A stretch of DNA of 64,000 bases from Paragorgia papillata (lineage: Eukaryota; Cnidaria; Anthozoa; Scleralcyonacea; Coralliidae). The stretch is taken from assembly GCA_035771165.1 (NCBI GenBank), contig JAWNZC010000346.1:322501-386500 (forward strand), read 5' to 3'. This document shows positions 23,651-34,200 of this stretch, piece after piece. The notes under the pieces were generated by a model. It did not search any database, was not told the DNA's origin, and was given only the letters and a program-made list of their open reading frames with translations. Within the stretch, counting starts at the first letter, position 1. Each line of letters opens with the position of its first letter. A program made the position numbers and the translations under genes.

Positions 23651-24116
23651 CTAATAACACTAGTCCATTTTTGTCAAAATTTCGGTGATTATTATTATGC
23701 AGTATAAACTAAGCACCTTCTCACTTGACGTGTTATTAATAAATGAGTTTGACAAGTGACAGGAAGAGAACAAATACACGCACCACTTGGTTGCGTAAGT
23801 TGAGCCCGCAAACTGCAAGTGCACTCTAAAGTCCAGACCAGTTGAAACGACCAATTTGAAGTGGTCATCATGATGCATTTCACGGTTGAATTGAGTGTAA
23901 ATGCCTGTTTTTCGAGCTGTGTTACTCTGAAAAATTTCTGAGTTTCCAAGCGAGACTCAAACCCATAACCTTCTGATCGCCGGAGAGACGGAGTCTATAA
24001 CCATTGAGCTACTGGGACTCAGATGGTTTGAATGTAGGTTGAGTTCGATGTATGACAATTGTGTTAATGTTGTACCGCACGTTCGCCAAGAAAATATAAT
24101 GTATAGATCCTTTTAA

Positions 24117-24934
24117 GGTGCTGTTTACATGAGCCGGTGTGGTGGTCTGAGATTGTCGCCGTGCTGAGATTGTATATCGATTTGTGTTATCAAATGTTTG
24201 ACGTTCAAAACATTCAAACGTTTTGCCTTCAAATGGTTTATTGATGAAAACTCCTTATAGTACAAAATTCAAAAACTTTGTGAACTTTGCTAGTAGTTGT
24301 GAATTTGTCACAACATCTGATTACAACAGGGGCTTTTCAAGAAATCTGAACAACGAATGCGACTGAACGGCATCTGAACTGAAATCACGGGATGATCGCG
24401 TATATTCTTGCTGTATACATGTATATCAACCAAAATTATTGTTAATCTTCTAAACTCTGGATATATTTAATAATTCAATGGAATGATCGATACAAGACAT
24501 CTTAATCAGTTACTAAAAGTTAATGTCCGAAATGCATTCTACTTCACGAGCGGATATAATATTTTTTCATTAAAACTGTGATTATTCATCTCAAGTATTC
24601 GATTTTATTCAGGCAGTGTTCATAAATCAGTCATTTCATGGCAAAAAGTTTGATTATTCTGGTCATAAAGCCGATTACAGATATTGATATACAATCTCAG
24701 CACAGTGACAATCTCAGACCGCCACACCGGGCTAGCACGGTTAACTGGGCTCACGTGATTGATTAGGATCTCCGACTGTGCTTTTGAAACTCGCATAAAC
24801 TAAATGTACAAAGAAGATTGGTTTAGTTTAGACGTAAACGAAACCTATATGTTGATTGATTAAAATCTCCTTTTGCGGCGGCCGAAAGAATTTCGTGACA
24901 CAAGTCAGCTAGTCCAGCTCATGTAAACAGCACC
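24117..24934. mobile_element. Middle MITE (GTTTACATGAGCCGG family) with TAA duplication
   Basis: GGTGCTGTTTACATGAGC and its inverse GCTCATGTAAACAGCACC form the ends; TAA flanks both sides (24114-24116, 24935-24937). A 3-bp TAA/TTA duplication is typical of PIF/Harbinger elements. It is itself split by the element at 24138-24726. Confidence 0.85.
24138..24726. mobile_element. Inner element with 4-bp CCGG duplication
   Basis: Ends TGTGGTGGTCTGAGATTGTC and its inverse (GACAATCTCAGACCGCCACA) are about 42 bp long with few mismatches. CCGG is duplicated on both sides (24134-24137, 24727-24730), and removing the insert restores the GAGCCGGGCTAG of the host family. 589 bp, non-coding. Confidence 0.85.
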
Positions 24935-25305
24935 TAATAAGTACAGAATACGTATAATTTTCACCCTTTGACGTCAATTTCTTTTCAATATTTATTTTTC
25001 TTAGCTTTTGTATATTTTCAATAGAATTCAAAAGGCTGAAAATGACGTCAACGGTGCGGAAAATGACGTACTCTGCACTTATTAAAAGGATCTATATGCT
25101 GGCTCGGTGAACAACTAATTATTTGGTTGTTCTCATTATTAATTCTTGCCAAATAGAGAAAAATCTGAGACAAGCAATTCAAACGATTCATCCAATGACA
25201 CAATGACACTGCTATTTATTGTCAAACATTGATAGTTTATATACGGCCAATCTCTTGAGATTAACTATACGACGACAGTGCATCTGTGCATGTTGGATGA
25301 AAAAA

Positions 25306-26048
25306 TAGACCCTTTTAATAAGTGCGTCAATTTTCGCCATTTTTTAATCTTCTGAATTCTGTTGAAAATATACAAAAGCTAAGACAGTAAACGAAATTTA
25401 AAGTGCTACGACGATCAAAATTTCGGATTCGATGTTTTCACATTTTCGAAACGTTTATGCGGTTTTTACTTATCTCCTCCAACCGTTTTTTATTGCGAGG
25501 ACCGGAAGACGTTTTATTTGTGCTTTATATTTCGAGATTTTGGGGCCGCCATTATTTTACCACGTTCCTGAGTCCCATATCTGTCATAGCCAGAGAAAAT
25601 TACGTCAGATTCTCGATACTAAAGTCTGCATGCCTAATTTTCAGGTACATATCTCAATTTAAAGGTCGCATTTATCGAAACATCTTCCATTATGACTATA
25701 AGAATCCAAGAATATACGAGTAAACCTCATTTAAGCTGGATTTACGCGTTTAGATTAGGAAGTACTGCTGAGAGATCGCAGACTCCCCTGGAACATGTTT
25801 GAGTAATGACGGCCGACGTTTGAGCGATTTTCGGAGCATTAAAAAAATATTTCTGGTGAGTTTTATCCGAGTATTTTTTACATCAATGCTTATTTTAGAC
25901 CTCAACAAATCTATTCTGTGCAGAAAAGTAAATATGAAATTTCGTCGTATAGTAGCACTTTAAAATAATTCAAAAGAAAAATTGAAAAGAATTTGACGTC
26001 AAAGGCTGAAAATTGTGTATTCTATACTTATTAATAAAAGGGGTCTAT
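25306..26048. mobile_element. Second copy of the outer MITE family, also interrupted
   Basis: Ends ATAGACCCTTTTAATAAGTG and CTTATTAATAAAAGGGGTCT. An element at 25402-25959 flanked by TTAA (25398-25401, 25960-25963) with arms AGTGCTAC and GTAGCACT sits inside. Confidence 0.75.
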
Positions 26049-26336
26049 ATCATGCATGGTGGCCAAGAGATCAAGTGCCGAAACCAATAACGGACTCTTA
26101 CTATTTATTTCCTGTGGAATATCAGTTCCACTATAGTTGTCAGTCAAACTCAGCGAGTGTGACTCCTGGGTGTGACTTCGTAAGTGTACTTGCAACAAGG
26201 ACCCTTCAGTGTCTGACGACTAATACATGTCATATATAGTATCCGTGCAAAAATGTAGCGAAACAAATAATGAAGACTATTATTTCCAACGTTTGCTACA
26301 TTCTCGGTACCAAATCTTGTTTCGAAATGGCTTTTT

Positions 26337-26447
26337 GACCCCGTTTACACTAGAGCAAAAGTTTCCGGATTCACATTGTTTTTTTATTCCCATGAGGATG
26401 TAAAACAATGTGAATCCGGATACTTTTGCTCTAGTGTAAACGGGGTC
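26337..26447. mobile_element. Short CCCCGTTTACACTAGAGC MITE
   Basis: 111 bp, almost a pure hairpin: GACCCCGTTTACACTAGAGC to GCTCTAGTGTAAACGGGGTC. It is a deletion derivative of the family at 27417-27923 and 45144-45589. Confidence 0.8.
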
Positions 26448-26746
26448 TGACTAAACGTGTTTTAATAATGCTCTTAGCTCTGCTAAAAGCCGATTAATTA
26501 AGATCGTCACTATATATCGAGATTGGTTTGTTTCCCATCTAGGGGAAGTAAACGTCGGAAGTAGAATATAGCAATTAATTCTTCACTTCTCAGATTATGC
26601 CGCTAAACACGTGACGTTCTTGAGTATGCAAAAGCTTGGTATATATACTTCATGGTACCGCAGTCACTAGCAAAGCGTAGTCTATTACTCTATGGTTAGC
26701 TAAGTGGCAATGCTGCCAATGCCCAACATTCTCCCATACTCTGGGA

Positions 26747-27416
26747 AGCACGGGTGGCGTGTGCTGTTAAGCGCCGCACAGACGACCAAGTTTTCCTTGG
26801 CAAGTTTTTCCTTGACAAGTTTTATTTCTTCGTGTGTACGACACAAATTGACAAGTTTTTCCTTGACAAGGAGCCTTGTTCAAAAGCTGGTCATGCCAGC
26901 TTTTGAACAAGGAAAATTGTTCGTGTGTATAGTCGTCAAGGAAAACTTGACAAGATCATCTCCGAAGCTATTACGCGACCATTGCCGTCATGGAAAACTT
27001 GTCCAACCACGTACACACGAGCAATTATAAATTGTCAAGGAAAATGTTTGGGGGGAAAATTGTTCATCGTACACACGAGCAAAACTCGGTCGTCTGTGCA
27101 TGCGGGGCTTTAGCGCGCTGCCTCTCACCAAAAAGTTAAGCCCGGTTAAACGGGGTTAGTATACTAGGATGGGGATTGGGAATCGTCCCGTTGTGGCGAG
27201 CTTTGAACTTATGTGAGTAGAGTTGTAGTTGATCTCTCCCGTGCTTCAAGGGTTTTTCGCTAGGTTCTCCAGTTTTCCTCCCTTCGTAAAATCAATACCT
27301 ACATCTTAACAGCGTGAACTGTGTGGTATGGAGGCTGCCTGGAGCCTTTGATATTCCTCGACACGGCCATGTTGATCTGCGAGGATGACTATAGCCCACA
27401 GTCCTTTATCCTTTAA
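26747..27416 (+). repeat. 5S-rRNA-derived SINE interrupted by a TTA-duplicating MITE
   Basis: SINE 5' part AGCACGGGTGGCGTGTGCTG (26747), then an insert at 26770-27109 with ends AGCGCCGCACAGACGACC / GTCGTCTGTGCATGCGGGGCT and TTA on both sides, then TAAGCCCGGTTAAACGGGGT and the 3' end with CCTTTATCCTTTAA. Removing the insert restores CTGTTAGCGCGC. Confidence 0.8.
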
Positions 27417-27923
27417 GACCCCGTTTACACTAGAGCAAAAGTTTTCGGATTCGTGACTTCGTAAATAAAACGTTCTGGAACGTTTTAGTACCGTATTCGT
27501 TTTGCCGTTTACACACAAAAGAATGAATCCGGAATAAAAACTTTCTGGTTTGATCACGTATCCGGAGATTTCGAATCCGGAAAAAAATGTAGAAACTTCG
27601 TATCCGAATACTTTTGAATCCGAGACAATACGTAGTGTGAACGGTTATTCCGATGAATTCGGATGCTCTTCCGCTCGTAGTCATGTGAGGTTGCGGTGGA
27701 ACCAACATGGTCAACATATTAATTGAATTAAAGGAATTCCAAGTTTAGTGTAAAGGGCCGAATCTGCGAATACTCTGAAAAAAATCTGAAAATGTGAAAA
27801 AATCTGAAAATCTGAAAAAAATGTTGTAGTGTATAAACGCCTAACGAATCCGAATACTCGGTACCAAGTGAATCCGGTAACATTTACGAATCCGGAAACT
27901 TTTGCTCTAGTGTAAACGGGGTC
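27417..27923. mobile_element. CCCCGTTTACACTAGAGC MITE with TAA duplication
   Basis: 507 bp, ends GACCCCGTTTACACTAGAGC and inverse, TAA at 27414-27416 and 27924-27926. It inserted exactly in the A/T-rich tail of the preceding 5S-derived SINE. Interior carries GAATCCGGA words repeatedly. Confidence 0.85.
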
Positions 27924-27954
27924 TAAGTATACTTGTGACACAACTGCCATCCCG

Positions 27955-28085
27955 CAGTTCCAGTGGCTAAATGGTTAGAGCGTCTGGCTAGTATACTCAG
28001 AAGGTTGTGGGTTCGAGTCCCGTCTGAAACTCAGAGTTTTCTGACTTTAAATATCTACGACAGCTTGTGCAGCAAAAACTTTAAT
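27955..28085 (+). repeat. tRNA-derived SINE, copy 1
   Basis: Pol III box A-like TGGCTAAATGGTTAGAGCG and box B-like GGGTTCGAGTCC are spaced as in a tRNA. The tail CTCAGAGTTTTCTGAC and ACGACAGCTTGTGCAGCAAA is shared with 48580-48690. No folded acceptor stem, so it is not called a tRNA gene. Confidence 0.7.
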
Positions 28086-28227
28086 ATCGTTTAATTTGTA
28101 ATCGTGCTTAAAATTAAACATTGCAAATAACTTAAAAGGTAAAAAAACTAATATTGTATACAGCGAACGGGGCCATTCACCAGGAGACTAAAGCCTTGTT
28201 AAATAACATACACCAGGACACTATACA

Positions 28228-31200
28228 TCAATCTTCGTGCAGACTTCGGCTGCCCAATGATAAGGTGATTTTTCGCAACGTCGGTTGGGCATAGGGGAAG
28301 TCTTGGTTGAGTCGGTCAACAATGGCCATCAGAGATTGAAGACGGTCTTTTTGCTTCTGAAGTTCAGTGTCGAGTGTCTCCGGAGTCTTGCATAGCGAGG
28401 TATAGCGTCCTTCTTTTAGAGACGTCAGGTGTTTCATTTTCTTTTGGGCTGCGACGATATCAGCCAAGTTCTATAGAAACGAACGGCATTCAGTCAGCCC
28501 GCGAATATTTCGGGTAGCTCTAGTTCTTGCGGGTAGGGCTGCATCTCTCGTCAAACGGCACACCCAATCTGCCTACAAATGTGATGGGACACTATATTTC
28601 TTGCGGGTGGGCTGCACGTCTAATCGAACCGCACTCAGTCAACCTGCAAATCTGTCGGGATGTTATAGTTCTTGCGGGTGGGCTGCAACACTAGTCGAAC
28701 AGCCTGCAAATATGTCGGGTTGCTACACCTTTGGTGGGTGGGCTGCACCTCGAGTGGCGACCATGACAGAAACTTTAGGGTCGTTTTCCAGTGCTTTATA
28801 TTTTTTTCCTTGCAAAAACAACTTAAATACGATTCCCGCCATCTGATCAATAATCATAGCTCAACTGTTCTCCCGCCATATTACCATAGATAATGGAAGG
28901 GGAACTGGATAGGAAACTTAAAACGATGTTACGAAATCGGAAACGATGTTTGCACAACTTGCTATGGTAATTATGCACTTATAAGCAGCTAATGCACCTA
29001 ACGGTTGGTCCCACATGGCCAGGATATGACAGCCATGTGGGACCACCCGCAGTGCTGTGAGTAACTTCGTTACAAGTAACTAGTTACAGTAAGTAGTTCC
29101 ATTTTTAAGTAACTGTAGCTGAAACTAGTTACTTTTTCTGAAGAAGTAACTGTAACTATAACTAGTTACTTTTTGAAGAAGTAACTATAACTAGTTACTT
29201 TTTTAAAGAACTGTAACTAGTTACAATATTTGGTTAAAAAATGTGACTAGTATAGTTACTGATTTTCAGTTGAGGATGTCATTCTTTCGTGATAAAAATG
29301 GTTTTGATATAATAATAAAGGTACATTATGTACACATTTGACTATTTCTGCTTAGCGACAACTATATTTAGGCATTTAGTTGTAAAAACATAATTATGGT
29401 ACTGGCATCTAAAACCAGTAATTTCTTTGTTGATTCTAATAACACGGACAAAGGAATGTAACTTTGTAACTAGTTACAGAATTTTTGAAGTAACTTTGTA
29501 ACTGTAACTAGTTACTTTCTTTTCATTGTAACTTTTATCGGTAACTAGTTACTTTTCTAACGATGTAACTGTAACTAGTTACAAAAATTATGTAACTTTT
29601 ACAGCACTGACCACCCGTTAGTGCATTAGCTCCTTATAAGTGTATAATTACCATAGCAAGATGCGCAAACATCGTTTCCGGTTTCGTAAGTTTCCTATCC
29701 AGTTCCCCTTGCATTATCTATGATATTACTGTTCCAGACTAGTTCCTAGTCCTCTTTTCTCTCGAACTTATTTTGGTGACGTCACAGAATAGGGATCGAG
29801 CAAGAGGACTAGCGGGAAATGATTCATCGTGATATTCTTTAATCTTTATGAACGAGGGCACTTAAACAAACTTCTTCTTGAGAGCAGACAGCACACGAGT
29901 AGGTTTCTTTGTTTTACATTACGTTAAAAGGTTGTTACATACGAGGTTTTATAAAGTAGTGTTCGGCGTAGGAAGTGATTGTGTTGAAACACATTTATAC
30001 AAATCGAAATATGCTACTTTCACGTTTCAGCAGTAGACCAACCTTGCTATATGATGTTATAAAGAATTGTGCAGACCAATGTGAGTGTTATCTGCCTTGG
30101 TTTTCCGCCAAACGGCCGGTTGGTCAGGTGCCTGTATAATTTGGGGCCAGGTTTGGGGTCAGCTTTGGGGCCAAGCAAAACATTTTATTCCAGGCCTCTC
30201 ACAATTTCGGTCTGCCGCTCGACGTTAAAAAGGGAGGCCTGGGAACCAGGCTGTTACTGTTCGATTTCAGTGCATGTTGTTTCACCCTCTGCTGAATTAC
30301 TTAAATACATACATTGGAAAGACAAGTACCAGGCCTGGAAGAACAGAAGGCACTTTTCTTAGAAGTCAAAACTTTCTGGTAAACGTTTGCGAAGCCAGGG
30401 TGACTCCACTGACAGGCCAAAGGATAACCTTTTCAGTTTCCTCATGCAAACACACATCTGCATAGGAAATAGGGTACCCCAGTCGCTGTTGAACCAGAAG
30501 CTGTACTAGGGAACAATGAAGATCCCCCCCCCCCCCAATGCTAGAAGACAACTTCCACTCGGGAGGTCTCAGGCCTAGGCAACCAAGGTGGAGGTTGAAA
30601 ATAAAGATAAACAGGCTAAACTATAAGTAACAGTACTAATGCCTACCCGTTGACGTTGGTCTGTTAGTCGATCAATCATCATATCAGCTTCATCCACAGC
30701 ACCTTGTAACTGATGTACTTTAGTCTGCTTGTCTTCTAACTGAGTACTCACACCTTTTTGATTTTCTTGAAGTGAGCGAATATCTGAAGGGAAAAGTTAG
30801 TGATGTAATATATCTCAAACTCATTAATAATTCATGAGGAAAACACAAAGGAAATCAGTACCGTGTCTGTGGTTTGGATATCGGAGGAAGAAATTACATA
30901 AATTTTTTCCTAAAATTTTACCTTGATTTTCTCTTAAAATACTGATTTGTTTGAGATGCTATATCAAACACTCGGAGGAGTGTTTCATCAGGATATGCAA
31001 ACACTTCGAAGTTTGTTCATTGTGTTTGAATATCCTGATGAAACACTCCTCGTGTATGATATATTACATCATACACGAGGAGGAGTATCTCATCAGGATA
31101 TCCAAACACCAAGACGTTTGTTGAAAACCGAGGCGAAGCCGAGGTTTTGGAACAAACTTCGAGGTGTTTGGATATCCTGATGAAACACTCCTCCTAGTGT

Positions 31201-34200
31201 ATGATATAGCATCTCAAACAAATCAGTATTTTAAGAGAAAATCAAGATGAAAGGTTGCTTAACTTATGTAATTTCTTCCTCCGATATCCAAACCACCGAC
31301 ACTGGTACTGATTTCCTTTGTGTTTTCCTCATGAATTATTAATGAGTTTGAGATGTATGAGAAATGATGGCGACTTCATAAATTAAACCTCAATACTCTA
31401 TTTCCTCTATTAAATTAAACTACTGGCGGGCTTATGAAGGGTTTATAAGAGAGAACAGATCAAGTTATTAGAGAGGGTTATTATTTCTCTCTAACGGAGG
31501 GCCTTCGCTCGAAACGTTAGACTCCTACGTTCTCTGTTTCGGCAGTATATCTAACCTTACTATATTTCGATTGCTGTTTCTACACTGCCTACGCAGCACG
31601 CTACCTTTATTTCACTATTAGAGAGGGGGCTTATTAGAGAGAAGGGGCTTATTAGAGAGAAGAGGCTTATTAGAGAGTGAGGGCTTATCAGAGGAAGAAA
31701 GGCTAATTCGAGAGAGAGGGGGGGCTTACCAGAAGAAAGGGACATATTAAAGAGAAGAGGCTTATTAGAGAAAGGGAACTTATTGGACGAAGGGCCTATT
31801 AGAGGAAAGCTGGTTTCGTAGTTAGAGGCTACGCACTATACCTTCGTCACATGCATTGGCGTCGTTATTGGTCTGTTTTATTTTTTTCTTCAATTCCACC
31901 AACTTTCTCTGATACGCTCCCTTTGTGTTAACATTTTTTCCTGTTTTGGCCTGAGCGTCACCCCTAAAACAAAAATCAAATACACTTATAGCCAGTGCTA
32001 GAGCGAGGGGAGGCGTTGGGAAAACGGAGGTGCTTGTCTACAGCGTTCACCGGCGCACGCTGACAATATGTATCTGATTAGCAAGCGGCAAATTTCAAAA
32101 TGATGTCTATGCTGCAGCTCGTGAAAGTTATGTTGGCAAAAAGAAAGGCACAAAAACAATTTGCTGTGAAACAATTTTGTTTAAACCAAAAAATGGTGAA
32201 AAACGTTGTTTCATCTGTTCGGATACCGGCTCAGATTAGCTGATTTATTTAAAGCTAACGTATCAAGTTGACGAGTGTACTCATATTTTTCGTCTACTAA
32301 GCTTAAACTAAAATATTTAAGTTCCACCTCTGTCCAGTTAAACATGTTTTGTATTGCAAGACGTCATCTTGAATTCAGACGTGATGGGAAATGCCGCAGG
32401 CTTTAAGTATAAACGCTGTCACAGTTTCTTGTTTTCTTCGTCCGTTGCCCGTCTTTATACGGTCAGACGCATTATACGTCTAGATCAGTGCTTCTCAACC
32501 TTTTTGCTCAGATTCCCCACCTGGGCAAGTATTCCTTCGTCACCCCCCCCCCCCCCCCCCTCTCCCTTAACCTGCAATCAGGCCTTCTATAGAGCATGAT
32601 CGCAGGCTGCCTCTCTCCTAACAATAGTATAACACCATAACAGTATAACAGTTTACTGAATTTTGAGTCAATATTATACAATTGTGCAGTTCACTAGTCA
32701 GCTGGTGTCAGATTACACATCTTTTATTTCTTGCCAGATGTTGGCGTATCCAAATTCTATTATAGTTAATGATTAAATCATTAACAATTAATCTATTGAT
32801 TCTATTATTTTTTTAACTTTAGACGAACTATATGATTTAGTGCGTCGATAAAGACGCGTTAAAGCGTATAGTTCGCCTGGACGCATAATGCGTGTAATGT
32901 CCGTCTTTCTACAAGACGAAATTCGAGACGCATTAAAAGACGCATTAAAAAACTTTGCCCAAGTGGCAAGTACGTCGAGACGCATAATACGCCTGTAGTA
33001 TAAAAACGGTCATTGACTATAAAGATAGTGATCTGTAATACTTGTCAATCAAAGCTTCAAAAACTCATTAATAATTCATGAGGAAAACACAAAGGAAAAT
33101 CATGACCGTGACGTGTCTCTATATGTGATAGAGACACGCTCGCTATTTTCGATGAACTTTTTCTTCGATTTTGCGGCTCAGACAACTTCAATTTTCAAAA
33201 TTGATTTCTATATATGAGCTTATTATATGGATAGTTTTTGAAGTCATTTAAAACATTCGCAGTACGTGTTTTATCAGATCTAAAACACTCGGCTATCGCC
33301 TCGTGTTTTAAATCTGATAAAATACTCCTGCTCGTTATTTAATAGTAAATAAAGTATTACCTTGTTATAATGTATTCTCTTCTTGTGATCGATTTCTCCA
33401 TATCTTGAATCATTTTTTCCTGCTGCTTCATCAATTGTGAGTAACGCACCTGAAACGACGTCACAAAATCGCGAAAGCAAATCAGAACAAGCGCTTTTCT
33501 AGTACCAGCCAATCAGGTTGTTCTCTTTGATAACAAAAAATTATAATAATTCAAAACATTGAAAAAAGGATTGAAAAAAAAAGTTTAATTTTGATCATTA
33601 TAAATCATAAATTTCCTTTTATTGTTGAAATATTTCACCCCAATAAAATTCAAGTTTCTTGCATAAAATAAATAGCTTGCATTTTTTCATTGCTTTGTGG
33701 TAATTAAATTCCAGCTAAATGTTGTAAGTTATGTACTGTTTAATAAATGAGCAGGAGTGTTTTATCGGATATAAAGACACGAGGCGAAGCCGAGTGTTTT
33801 TATATCTGATAAAACACGAACTGCGAGTTTATTGAACGGCTTCAAAAACGAACCACTTGGTAAGTTCATTGGCGTAGTAAGTTTGAAAAATAACCTTGTC
33901 TAAGCCGAGAAAATCAAAGCTAAAGTTTATGTAAATCAGGAGGTATCTTTATCACATATAAAGACACGATACGGTCATGATTTTCTTTTGTGTTGCCATG
34001 AATTATTAATGATTTTTGAAATATATAGTAAAGGATTTTTGGAGTTGGTAAAGAAACGCATTTATACCTCCATACGATGAATTTCCGCCTTCATTGCCTT
34101 GATCTCTCCCTCGCCATACTCGCCATCCACAGTCGCTCTCGCTTCACGAGCTAACTGGGTCTTTTTCTCCCATAACATTATTTGTCTCCTAAAATCGTAA

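Larger units (their letters stand above)
24102..25096. mobile_element. Outer MITE of a three-level nest
   Basis: Ends TATAGATCCTTTTAA and CTTATTAAAAGGATCTATA; interior AATTTTCACCCTTTGACGTC and GAAAATGACGTCAACG. The uninterrupted relative at 49947-50171 shows where the insertion at 24117-24934 split it. Confidence 0.85.
23651..28227. other. Intergenic region between CCDC40 and the giant gene
   Basis: No gene was recognised. It contains a tRNA-like SINE remnant at 23940-24030 (minus), nested MITEs at 24102-25096 and 25306-26048, a 111-bp element at 26337-26447, an interrupted 5S-derived SINE at 26747-27416, a 507-bp MITE at 27417-27923 and a tRNA-derived SINE at 27955-28085. The promoter of the giant gene must lie in or before the first of these. 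Confidence 0.7.

Noticed and set aside
26337..26447. A clean 3-bp duplication at the short CCCCGTTTACAC element
   Set aside because: Flanks TTT and TGA do not match, unlike the two longer copies, so no duplication is claimed.
27955..28040. A functional tRNA gene
   Set aside because: Boxes A and B are present but no acceptor stem pairs, and the flanking tail recurs at 48580-48690, so it is a SINE.
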